Origin: a virus
Direction: 5' to 3' (one strand)
Length of the DNA stretch: 21,364 nt
Virus record (IMG/VR): IMGVR_UViG_3300021959_000488
Location: 1-21,364 of that record
Part shown: positions 1-6,388 of the stretch, one piece after another
Layout: the number at the start of each line of letters is the position of its first letter
How positions within the stretch are numbered: the first letter of the stretch is position 1
The notes under the pieces: model-generated
What the model saw: the letters and a program-made list of their open reading frames with translations, nothing else
Told to the model about the DNA's origin: nothing
Databases searched by the model: none
Position numbers and translations under genes: made by a program

Positions 1-27
1 GGCGCAGTCGCATGGAGAATCACCTAA
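1..27 (+). CDS. C-terminal end of upstream gene, probably terminase large subunit (partial)
   Basis: An open frame enters from the left edge and ends in TAA at 25-27, leaving the last eight codons (GAVAWRIT). The stop overlaps the portal ATG in a TAATG junction, a common coupling in phage late operons. The gene just upstream of a portal is usually the terminase large subunit, so that is the likely identity. It rests on position alone, because the visible residues carry no motif. Confidence 0.4.
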   Translation, partial: GAVAWRIT

Positions 28-2021
28 TGGGAATACTAGATACATTTTTGGGGCGCAAGCAGGCGGTAGTTGGCAGAAAGTCGGAGTCAATGGTCGGTTA
101 TTTTGGAATAGATAGCTACCGATCAAAGTCAATGGGCTACGAGGATCTGGCCGAAGAAGGTTATTTAAAGAACGCCATTGTTTACAGGTGCGTAAACGAA
201 ATAGCCAAAGGAGCATCTGCCGTACCTTTTAGAGTTATGTCTGGCGATGAAGTTCTGGAAAGGCATCCAATTATTGATTTGCTTGACAGACCCAACCCTC
301 TGCAAAGTTATAGTGAATTTTTCAACGCCGCTTTTGGGTATTTGCTACTCGGAGGTAATACCTACATTCTCAAAGCTGGAATGGTTCAGCCTAGGGAGCT
401 TCACTTGCTTCGCCCTGACCGAATAAACATTAAGGGCGGGAAGGGCATAATGCCTCATTCTTACGAGTACAGAGTAGGAGGCTCAGTCAAAGATACTTAT
501 TATGTTGATCAGGAAACGGGATTCAGCGAAGTTAAACAAGTAAAGCTCTGGCACCCAATGAATGACTATTACGGTTGCAGCCCCTTGTCTGCGGCAGCAA
601 TGGAAGTAGATCAGCATAACGCCGTCACAAAGCACAATATCTCTCTGCTAGAAAATGGAGCAAGACCTTCAGGCGCGGTAGTCTTCAAGCCTAAAGATGA
701 TGCAGGGTATGCAGTACAGCTAAGTGATTCGCAGAGGCAGCAGCTTATGACCGATCTCAATACGAGGTTTTCTGGTTCGGGCAATGCAGGCCGGCCAATG
801 CTTTTAGAGGGAGATTTTGACTGGAAAGAGATGGGCATGAGTCCTAAAGATATGGACTTCATAAACCTAAAGCACATGAGCGCAACAGACATAGCGATGT
901 GTTTTGGCGTTCCTTCTCAGTTGGTTGGAGTTCCAGACTCTCAGACATACAGCAATGTAGCTGAGGCAAGGCTCGCCTTGTACGAAGAAACCATCATACC
1001 GTATTTAAGAAAAATGCAATCCGATCTGAATGAGTGGCTAGTTCCGCAATTTGGTGACGATATTAAATTCGAGTATGACATTGACAGAATTCCTGCTTTG
1101 TCTGAAAGGCGGAGAAGAATATACGAGAACGTTCTAGGAGCTGTTAGTCAAGGCATTATGACAAGGAACGAGGCAAGAGAGCTAATAGGACTAAGCCCTA
1201 TGGACGGCGCTGATGATCTTCTTGTTCCTGCAAACTTGTTTCCGATCAACGAAGGTTCGCCGGATGATTCTGAGAATGTTGAGGACGAAGACGATATAGA
1301 CTTGTACGAAGGTGACGAGGATGAAAAAGCTTTGTCTGATATTGACCTGCTGCCAACAGCAGGAATGAGAGAGGAGGCGCAGCAAGGACTTGACTGGCGT
1401 AAAGAATACAGCAGAGGAGGAACATCCGTAGGCGTTGCTAGGGCTAGAGACATCATTAACGGGAGATCAATGAGCGTCTCAACTGTTAAGCGGATGTACA
1501 GCTTTTTTGCGCGTCACGCAGTGGACGAGGAGGCGGAGGGCTGGCGCAGAGGTGAGGATGGATATCCAAGCGCGGGGCTAATAGCTCACAAGTTGTGGGG
1601 CGGTGATAGCGGCAGAAGCTGGGTTAACAAAAAAAGAGCACAAATAGCAAGAGAGGAAGGTGATAAGTCAGATGACTATTCCGACCTAGATGAGCATATA
1701 GAAATTTCTGGATCAAAAGCTGAGGTTTCAGAGAAAGTTAAAGCGGCATTGCAAAGCAAGGTAGAAGATCATAACGACAAGGTTGGTGATAACCCTGCAA
1801 AGAGAGCCACCTTAAGAATGCTCACAGCCTCTTTCAATCGCGGTGTAGGCGCTTACAGGACTAACCCTCAAAGTGTAAGGCCAAACGTTACAGGGCCGGA
1901 TCAATGGGCTTACGCTCGGGTAAATAGCTTGCTGTACGCGCTAAGGAACGGAAGATTCAGAAGCGGTAAACATGACACCGACCTGCTTCCTAAAGGCCAC
2001 CCTCAATCAACTAAAACCTAA
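27..2021 (+). CDS. HK97-family portal protein with two extra C-terminal domains
   Basis: This is the portal, the dodecameric ring at the head vertex through which DNA is packaged and ejected. I chose the ATG at 27 (664 aa) over the in-frame ATG at 12 because GGAG at 14-17 lies 9 nt upstream of it and the preceding gene stops at 25-27. Residues ~15-395 look like an HK97-type portal, including NAIVYRCVNEIAKGASAVPF near the start, PNPLQSYSEF, LLLGGNTYI, LWHPMNDYYGCSPL and the late CFGVPSQLVGVPDSQTYSNV region. An acidic linker follows (~405-440). Residues ~443-545 form a conserved phage module (PTAGM, RGGTSVGVARARDI, KRMYSFFARHAVD, YPSAG, LWGGDSGRSW). Residues ~560-664 form a second one (RPNVTGPDQWAYARVN, LRNGRFRSGKHDTDLLP). 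A typical HK97 portal is about 400-450 aa, so about 220 aa are additional. The role of the added domains is unknown. Confidence 0.93.
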   Translation: MGILDTFLGRKQAVVGRKSESMVGYFGIDSYRSKSMGYEDLAEEGYLKNAIVYRCVNEIAKGASAVPFRVMSGDEVLERHPIIDLLDRPNPLQSYSEFFNAAFGYLLLGGNTYILKAGMVQPRELHLLRPDRINIKGGKGIMPHSYEYRVGGSVKDTYYVDQETGFSEVKQVKLWHPMNDYYGCSPLSAAAMEVDQHNAVTKHNISLLENGARPSGAVVFKPKDDAGYAVQLSDSQRQQLMTDLNTRFSGSGNAGRPMLLEGDFDWKEMGMSPKDMDFINLKHMSATDIAMCFGVPSQLVGVPDSQTYSNVAEARLALYEETIIPYLRKMQSDLNEWLVPQFGDDIKFEYDIDRIPALSERRRRIYENVLGAVSQGIMTRNEARELIGLSPMDGADDLLVPANLFPINEGSPDDSENVEDEDDIDLYEGDEDEKALSDIDLLPTAGMREEAQQGLDWRKEYSRGGTSVGVARARDIINGRSMSVSTVKRMYSFFARHAVDEEAEGWRRGEDGYPSAGLIAHKLWGGDSGRSWVNKKRAQIAREEGDKSDDYSDLDEHIEISGSKAEVSEKVKAALQSKVEDHNDKVGDNPAKRATLRMLTASFNRGVGAYRTNPQSVRPNVTGPDQWAYARVNSLLYALRNGRFRSGKHDTDLLPKGHPQSTKT

Positions 2022-2023
2022 AA

Positions 2024-3688
2024 ATGCTCGCTCTTAAGCAAATATACGGATTTAGGCAGGGGCGAGTCGCTGCTAGACGCTACGCTAAGGAGCAGGCGGC
2101 GCTAAGAAATAGGTTGAGCAAGGGCTTCCAGAAAAAGCTGGACACGGTGTTCAACAAAGCTGTCAGGGTTGTGGCTCAACAAGTCAAAGATAGCGAAGAC
2201 CCAAGTTATTCCTCAATCACTCGGATGATCGGGTCTGAACTGGATTCCGTTCTAAAGGCTCAAGTCAGAAAAACTTTTGATGCCGTGTATTCATACAACA
2301 ACGATAAGTATAAAAAGATTGCTCAAAAAGCAGACGGGTTTGACTTTGGCAGATCAGATAGGTTTGAAAGCTCTGTAAACCAATACTTCAAGGGCAGGCA
2401 GCCCATGTTTTCTCAAATATCTCGGTCTTACGGTGAGCGCATACTAGACGAGGTTAGCGAACTCAGAGCTGCTGACAATAACCTAGATCAAATAGCTAGG
2501 TCTTTGACCAAAACCTTCCAGCCTATTAACCGAAAGAGGGCGGCAGTTATAGCTAGAACTGAGACGCATGGCGCTCAATCTTTTGCTAATGACGAGTATC
2601 ATCGACAAGTGTCTGATTCCTTTGGGGTTCGGATGGTTAAGCAATGGGTTTCAACGGCGGACGCGAGGACAAGACGCAGCCACGGATTGATGAACGGCGA
2701 AACGGCCCAAATGGATGAGGACTTTTTTATGCCAAATGGTTCTCGCATGTCCTACGCGGGAGACCCAAGAGGAGGAGCCGCCAACGTAGTTAATTGTCGT
2801 TGTGTAATTTTGTACATTGATTCAGATGATGAGATTGAAGACGGCGCTATTGCCGACAATATTGATGATGCACAAGAAAATTCTGACGGTCTTAAAGTTG
2901 ACGAAAAAGGCCGACCTGTAGGGCTTTCTCAGGATGAGTTCGACAGGATGTATGAAGGCCAAAACATGGAAAAGCTTGGGAAATTAAGTCATTCTCAAAT
3001 GGGTAAAAGATTCAGAGACTCTATGGATGGGACTTGGAGCGAGGATGGATGGGTTCCTTTCAGGTCAGAGAGGGTATATAGCGGGCGCAAATCTAGCCAG
3101 TACGGAAAAATTAGCTCAGGTTTAAAGCCAACCTCAAGCACCACCCCCTCTTTTAATACAGGCGTGGCTCAGTTAAGAGAGGTGCATAAAGAAATTGACC
3201 AACTTGCTGACTCGTTTGGCATACCGAGAACTAGAGGCTTTATAGCTTCACGCGGCGATTCTATTGCAAATATGGGTGATGGGGTTATGGGCTGGAGCAA
3301 GAAGTGGGTAGCGCATTTCGGAATGAGAAAAAAAGGAGTAGCAAGTAGCTGGAAGAAAGGCGATGCCGCTAGAGATCGGCCCTTTAACGCGATATCCTAC
3401 TTTGAGGACAGGATGGATCAGATGCGAACAGTTGCTTACCATGAGTTCGGGCATCAGATTCACCAACTCTATGGCCTCAACAAAGGAAAAGGCACTTATC
3501 GCATGCCTACCGTTGAAAGCAGAATTAGAGGGCAGAGAGTTACGGGAGGCCCAAGCAGGTATTCGCAATCAAATTCTAAAGAATGGTTCGCAGAAAACTT
3601 TGCAATGTGGGCTATGAGAAGAGAGGATTTGGTGGATTCAGACTTTATTGAGCTTATTGAAGATCTTTTGGAGGGAGCAAGTGGATAG
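2024..3688 (+). CDS. MuF-like minor head protein fused to a putative zinc metallopeptidase domain
   Basis: Residues 1-~150 are basic and helical. Residues ~175-262 form the phage Mu protein F-like domain: ARTETHGAQSFAND (R178, E180, H182), then a segment with STADARTRRSH, and the closing NCRC at 257-260, which is typical of this family. MuF proteins sit inside the head near the portal, aid morphogenesis and can be injected with the DNA. A linker (~265-385) leads to a C-terminal domain with HEFGHQIH (H473, E474, H477) and a downstream KEWFAENFA, in which E524 is a good third zinc ligand. This HExxH plus FAExF arrangement recalls anthrax lethal factor-like (M34/ATLF) peptidases. The dedicated prohead protease is a separate gene at 5531, so this peptidase is unlikely to be needed for capsid maturation. 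No clear Shine-Dalgarno site precedes the ATG, which lies 2 nt after the portal stop, so translation is probably coupled. The peptidase call rests on motif and spacing only. Confidence 0.85.
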   Translation: MLALKQIYGFRQGRVAARRYAKEQAALRNRLSKGFQKKLDTVFNKAVRVVAQQVKDSEDPSYSSITRMIGSELDSVLKAQVRKTFDAVYSYNNDKYKKIAQKADGFDFGRSDRFESSVNQYFKGRQPMFSQISRSYGERILDEVSELRAADNNLDQIARSLTKTFQPINRKRAAVIARTETHGAQSFANDEYHRQVSDSFGVRMVKQWVSTADARTRRSHGLMNGETAQMDEDFFMPNGSRMSYAGDPRGGAANVVNCRCVILYIDSDDEIEDGAIADNIDDAQENSDGLKVDEKGRPVGLSQDEFDRMYEGQNMEKLGKLSHSQMGKRFRDSMDGTWSEDGWVPFRSERVYSGRKSSQYGKISSGLKPTSSTTPSFNTGVAQLREVHKEIDQLADSFGIPRTRGFIASRGDSIANMGDGVMGWSKKWVAHFGMRKKGVASSWKKGDAARDRPFNAISYFEDRMDQMRTVAYHEFGHQIHQLYGLNKGKGTYRMPTVESRIRGQRVTGGPSRYSQSNSKEWFAENFAMWAMRREDLVDSDFIELIEDLLEGASG

Positions 3689-3869
3689 AACTAGAGAGCA
3701 GATTGAAAAGGTTGTTATGACCCTCTTAAAGTTGGAAGAGTGGACTGCTGATGAGGAAGCTGAATATGAGGCGCTGCTTTCGGAGTATCCAATGGAAAAC
3801 TCCGAAGACATGCTGGTCATAGCTAGTTTTGACGAGGCGGCTGGGCTAGTTACCAGAGACTTAAGATAG
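3681..3869 (+). CDS. Small acidic helical protein overlapping the MuF-peptidase gene
   Basis: This 62-aa protein starts at GTG 3681, overlapping the MuF stop by 8 nt. GGAGG at 3670-3674 stands 6 nt before it, which makes this start far better than the in-frame ATG at 3648, whose use would need a 41-nt overlap and has no such site. The protein is rich in Glu and predicted to be largely helical (DRTREQIEKVVMTLLKL, then DEEAEYEALLSEYP). It has no signal peptide, membrane segment or cysteine. I do not recognise the family. Its coupling to the MuF-metallopeptidase gene makes an inhibitor, immunity or chaperone partner possible, but this is inference from position only. Its stop converges with the minus-strand gene at 3861, overlapping by 9 nt. 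Confidence 0.7.
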   Translation: MDRTREQIEKVVMTLLKLEEWTADEEAEYEALLSEYPMENSEDMLVIASFDEAAGLVTRDLR

Positions 3870-4094
3870 CTCTTCAGTAATAGCGTCACAAATAGCGTTG
3901 TCATCTTCCGGTGTAATCTTGGCCTCAAGCCATTTTGCGGGGTAGCCTTTTCGGTCGTAAACGGTGTACTCGCACTCAACATAACCGTGGTAATCAAGAT
4001 CGCTTGTTTCGTTATAGCGAAAAGTCCCTTTCACGGCAGCAAAGTAATCAACCTCAACCAGACACGGAATCCCTTGTATTCTGCACTCAATCAT
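3861..4094 (-). CDS. Small phage protein of unknown function (minus-strand island, gene 5)
   Basis: This 77-aa protein begins at the ATG at 4094. The reverse-strand GGAGG (4104-4108) lies 9 nt upstream, which favours this start over an in-frame TTG at 4112. The first part, MIECRIQGIPCLVEVDYF, and the later YTVYDRKGYPAKWLEAKIT read like a compact beta-rich domain of a kind I have seen among uncharacterised phage proteins. The C-terminus is acidic (EDDNAICDAITEELS). The start overlaps the end of the preceding island gene by 8 nt, so the two are translationally coupled. The stop overlaps the convergent plus-strand gene. The function is unknown. It could regulate early or accessory functions, since it is antisense to the late operon. 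Confidence 0.75.
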   Translation of the reverse strand: MIECRIQGIPCLVEVDYFAAVKGTFRYNETSDLDYHGYVECEYTVYDRKGYPAKWLEAKITPEDDNAICDAITEELS

Positions 4095-4305
4095 TTCTGT
4101 GAGCCTCCACAACTATCTCTTTTGGGGTTACAACGTTATCGGTAACGCTGTAGCTGCGACAGAGAACAACTCCGCGCCAAGCGGGAAAATCGTTAGGAAA
4201 CGCTAGATTTTTGCAAACTCGAACAAACTCTTTGTTTGCTCCTGTAAACGTTTTGTGGGTGGTGACTCTTTTGTCTCCATCGTACCCAATTAATACGGTG
4301 TACAT
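4087..4305 (-). CDS. Hypothetical small protein (minus-strand island, gene 4)
   Basis: This 72-aa protein starts at the ATG at 4305 with AGGAG about 8 nt upstream on the reverse strand. The N-terminus (MYTVLIGYDGDKRVTTHKTF) and the alternation of hydrophobic and charged residues suggest a small alpha/beta or beta fold. There are two cysteines (in RVCKNL and VVLCRSY), no membrane segment and no motif I recognise. It sits between genes 3 and 5 of the island with an 11-nt gap upstream and an 8-nt overlap downstream, which fits a single transcript. Confidence 0.7.
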   Translation of the reverse strand: MYTVLIGYDGDKRVTTHKTFTGANKEFVRVCKNLAFPNDFPAWRGVVLCRSYSVTDNVVTPKEIVVEAHRND

Positions 4306-4316
4306 ATAACTTTCTC

Positions 4317-4829
4317 CTATGATTGTTTGGCGTTAAGGCCGGTTTTTAAGTTGTAAATATCTGATTGTTGCGGGGTCATAACGCATCTTTCATTGAAAAC
4401 GTACACGGGGAATTCTTCTTCCCAGCAAAACAGGTGGTATTGATTGCAGGTGTCCACTACGCGGCTTTCCGCTGGATACATTTCTACAGCCTCCCACTCG
4501 GGGCCAAGAATGCTAGTTTTTATTTTTTGAATCACTCGCCAATCATGAAAACGCTCTTTGTCATGCCGCTTAATACTTAGATAAGTCGGGGTTTTGTCGC
4601 CAAATCCGTGTTCATGACCCATAAGGACTCGCTTGGCAACTTGAAACGTAGGAGAAAGCCAATACTCGGTATCCTTCTCCTCTAGGTGTAGTTGTTTAGC
4701 GGCTTGTTTCCTGACCTCCTTGGGGCTTTCTGGGGACGCTGCTGTGATTCGCTTTAGCCACTCGGTAAAACTTACGGCGGGCGCTGACCCTTTTTCAAAA
4801 ACAAAGTCCGAATCTTGGTATGTGTCCAT
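4317..4829 (-). CDS. Conserved phage protein of unknown function (DUF7694-like; minus-strand island, gene 3)
   Basis: The 170-aa protein starts at the ATG at 4829, one base into the TAA of the preceding gene (a TAATG junction on the reverse strand). GGAG at 4839-4842 is 9 nt upstream. The in-frame TTG at 4844 is less likely. The middle and C-terminal part contains DWRVIQKIK, then GPEWEAVEMYPAESR, VDTCNQYHLF and NERCVM. That series is the signature of a small domain widespread in phages and prophages, which I believe is called DUF7694, though I could not confirm the accession. The N-terminal ~90 residues are separate, with a short helical EVRKQAAKQLHLEEKD stretch. The function is unknown. It is the longest and most recognisable gene of the island. 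Confidence 0.8.
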   Translation of the reverse strand: MDTYQDSDFVFEKGSAPAVSFTEWLKRITAASPESPKEVRKQAAKQLHLEEKDTEYWLSPTFQVAKRVLMGHEHGFGDKTPTYLSIKRHDKERFHDWRVIQKIKTSILGPEWEAVEMYPAESRVVDTCNQYHLFCWEEEFPVYVFNERCVMTPQQSDIYNLKTGLNAKQS

Positions 4830-5032
4830 TATATTTGGCTCCAACTGGAAGATAAAACTTTCACGGCACTTTCAAAATCCCAAGGACGGTTAGGACACAT
4901 AATTTCCTCTCGCTGTTTTTCGCCTCTATTTAACCGATAGCATTCTGGAGAGCAAAACCGTGTTGACCTGTGAGCAAGCTCGGGTAGTTCGTTGGTGCAG
5001 CTATTACGAAGGCAGACATTAGCGCCAGACAT
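4829..5032 (-). CDS. Small Cys-rich putative zinc-binding protein (minus-strand island, gene 2)
   Basis: This 67-aa protein starts at the ATG at 5032 with AGAGG about 8 nt upstream on the reverse strand. Cys7, Cys12, Cys27 and Cys31 are arranged as C-x4-C-x14-C-x3-C, and the FCSPECYR motif is like the second half of a treble-clef or FCS-type zinc knuckle. A fifth Cys is at 46. Such small zinc proteins often bind nucleic acid or protein, but no specific role can be read here. The stop shares bases with the start of the next gene. Confidence 0.75.
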   Translation of the reverse strand: MSGANVCLRNSCTNELPELAHRSTRFCSPECYRLNRGEKQREEIMCPNRPWDFESAVKVLSSSWSQI

Positions 5033-5074
5033 ATTTTTAACCTCTTTTGATGCGCCCCGTGGAGCGCTTGGTTG

Positions 5075-5311
5075 TTATTGCGTGGCATATACTGCTTTTT
5101 TGACTGAGGCGCGTACACCCTCCCAGCCGGTCTGAGCAATCCTAACTGCCGTGGCAGCTTGGGCGCGAGTAGCCTTTACACCGAACTCATCAGCAGCAAA
5201 CTCAGCCGCCTCTGTAAAAGCTCGCTTCCAACAGCAAGCAAACTCGTATGAAGTCAAAGCCGCCTCTGCCATTTGCTGAATTTCCCACTCTGATAAATAT
5301 GCTTTTTTCAT
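5075..5311 (-). CDS. Hypothetical helical protein (first gene of the minus-strand island)
   Basis: This 78-aa, Ala-rich protein starts at the ATG at 5311, with a weak AGAGA (5321-5325) 9 nt upstream on the reverse strand. It is predicted to be almost entirely alpha-helical (EWEIQQMAEAALTSYEFA, then FTEAAEFAADEFG and RAQAATAVRIAQTGWEGV). Two adjacent Cys residues lie in FACCWKR. There is no signal peptide or membrane segment, and I do not recognise the family. As the promoter-proximal gene of the island, it would be the first expressed from the leftward promoter in the 5312-5530 region. Confidence 0.7.
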   Translation of the reverse strand: MKKAYLSEWEIQQMAEAALTSYEFACCWKRAFTEAAEFAADEFGVKATRAQAATAVRIAQTGWEGVRASVKKAVYATQ

Positions 5312-5346
5312 AAGGCTTAATCTCTTTTGTCTCTAAACAGGTTGTA

Positions 5347-5374
5347 ATAATAACCTAACCCGAGATAATAGCAA
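5347..5374 (-). promoter_or_regulatory. Possible leftward sigma70-like promoter for the minus-strand island
   Basis: On the reverse strand, a -35-like TTGCTA (5369-5374) is followed after 16 bp by a -10-like TATTAT (5347-5352), 36 bp before the ATG at 5311. The match is moderate. It is supported mainly by the location upstream of the first island gene and by the AT-rich surroundings. Confidence 0.4.
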
Positions 5375-5406
5375 CCCATATTGTGCATTTATTTGATTAT
5401 TTTTGT

Positions 5407-5434
5407 TTAACAATGTTTTTCTTTGAGATATGAT
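5407..5434 (+). promoter_or_regulatory. Rightward sigma70-like promoter before the protease-capsid genes
   Basis: TTAACA (5407-5412, 5 of 6 with TTGACA) and TATGAT (5429-5434, 5 of 6 with TATAAT) are separated by 16 bp. Transcription would begin near 5441 and run into the prohead protease gene at 5531, leaving a leader of about 90 nt. Because the minus-strand island interrupts the late operon, a new rightward promoter here makes sense for supplying capsid protein. Confidence 0.6.
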
Positions 5435-5460
5435 GTGATAAATCTTTGTAGGATCAGTTG

Positions 5461-5472
5461 ATTCCTAGGAAT
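5461..5472. promoter_or_regulatory. 12-bp perfect palindrome, operator-like
   Basis: ATTCCTAGGAAT is a perfect 12-bp palindrome centred about 25 bp downstream of the predicted start of the rightward transcript. It is too short for a stable RNA hairpin, but symmetric sites at this position often bind dimeric regulators. No second copy was noticed in the intergenic region. Confidence 0.35.
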
Positions 5473-5530
5473 ACTCTGTTTTCAGAAGAGAGCAGAACAA
5501 AATTCGTTAAAGATCGTATGGAAGAGAGCT

Positions 5531-6376
5531 ATGGAAGACACTGATGCCGGTCAAGAATTTTCAGATTGCTTGGAAGTGTTGTCGGAAAGAATCCAAGAAT
5601 CGGAAGAGAAGCATGTAATGTCGGTCACCGAAACCGACGAATCTTATATTATAGAGTTTGAGAAAGATCACGAATCAGAAGATTCTGAAGAGGAAGAGGT
5701 AGAGGATGACGAAAAATCATCAGAGTTCCTTGACATCAAATCAGAAATCAAAGCCTACAACGAGTCCGACGAAGAGTATGGAACTTTTGAAGGTTACGGT
5801 TCTATTTTTAACAATACTGATCTTGGCAATGATGTGGTCATTCCGGGAGCTTTCTCACGCAGCCTTAAGAAAACTGGGCCTAAAGGGGTCAAGCTCTTAT
5901 ATCAGCACAAAACCGAAATGCCTATCGGAGTCTTTGAGGAAATTGAGGAAGACTCTAAGGGGCTGAGAGTTCGCGGACGCTTGGCAATGAAAACCCAAGG
6001 CGGACAAGAAGCTTATGAATTAATGAAGATGGGCGCATTAGATGGCTTGTCTATTGGCTTCCGAGTCTCTCCGAAAGGTCAAAGCTATGATGCTAAGACT
6101 AAGCGGAGAATGATTAAGGAAGTAGAGTTGATGGAAATATCGTTAGTTACCTTTCCGATGAACCCGAGGGCCAAGGTTCGATCAGTGAAGGCTGACAGTA
6201 TTTCAATCAGAGAATGGGAGAATGGACTGCGCGATGTTTTTCATCTTTCTCGTTCAGAAGCGAAAATAACGGCAAAAGCCGTTCACGATACGCTAAACCA
6301 GCGCGATGCTGGGCAAGGTGTTGACTTGGCGAAAGCCGTAAAATCTTTGACCGAAACCCTAAAAACATCTCAATAA
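5531..6376 (+). CDS. HK97-family prohead protease with an acidic N-terminal extension
   Basis: This serine protease of the HK97 prohead family (281 aa) removes the delta region of the capsid protein and then itself. The protease domain spans ~65-215: GTFEGYGSIFNN and VIPGAF, then LLYQHKTEMPIG with the catalytic His126, GALDGLSIGF with the nucleophile Ser174, and LMEISLVTFPMNPRA with an acidic third residue nearby. The C-terminal ~65 residues are helical (REWENGLRDVFHLSRSEAK) and are a usual target of self-cleavage. Residues 1-~65 form a strongly acidic extension with a run of Glu and Asp, not needed for the fold and longer than usual. The ribosome site is poor (AAGAGAG directly before the ATG), so a later internal start cannot be excluded. 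The capsid gene follows after 12 nt. Confidence 0.92.
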   Translation: MEDTDAGQEFSDCLEVLSERIQESEEKHVMSVTETDESYIIEFEKDHESEDSEEEEVEDDEKSSEFLDIKSEIKAYNESDEEYGTFEGYGSIFNNTDLGNDVVIPGAFSRSLKKTGPKGVKLLYQHKTEMPIGVFEEIEEDSKGLRVRGRLAMKTQGGQEAYELMKMGALDGLSIGFRVSPKGQSYDAKTKRRMIKEVELMEISLVTFPMNPRAKVRSVKADSISIREWENGLRDVFHLSRSEAKITAKAVHDTLNQRDAGQGVDLAKAVKSLTETLKTSQ

Positions 6377-6388
6377 GGAGAAAAACGG

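Larger units (their letters stand above)
5312..5530. other. Divergent intergenic region between the minus-strand island and the protease-capsid unit
   Basis: These 219 bp hold no gene. The left half is AT-rich and contains the two predicted promoters described separately. The right half is the presumed leader of the protease transcript, with the 12-bp palindrome and a purine-rich stretch just before the protease ATG. It is the longest non-coding stretch in the window. Confidence 0.8.

Noticed and set aside
12-26. Upstream in-frame ATG at 12 as start of the portal gene
   Set aside because: GGAG at 14-17 falls on it, and the ATG at 27 has that site 9 nt upstream and a TAATG junction with the preceding gene.
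611-892. Minus-strand ORF of 93 codons opposite the portal gene
   Set aside because: It lies wholly antisense to a well-conserved coding region and has no family resemblance. It is a frame shadow.
1148-1456. Minus-strand ORF of 102 codons, Ser-rich, opposite the portal gene
   Set aside because: The Ser-rich sequence mirrors the acidic Glu/Asp codons of the portal linker on the other strand, with no sign of its own selection.
4365-4580. Plus-strand ORF opposite the DUF7694-like gene
   Set aside because: It is antisense to a recognisable conserved protein and lacks a ribosome site.
4930-5139. Minus-strand ORF overlapping two island genes in another frame
   Set aside because: It crosses the end of one gene and the start of the next and has no conserved motif. 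The two real genes have ribosome sites and this one has no clear one.
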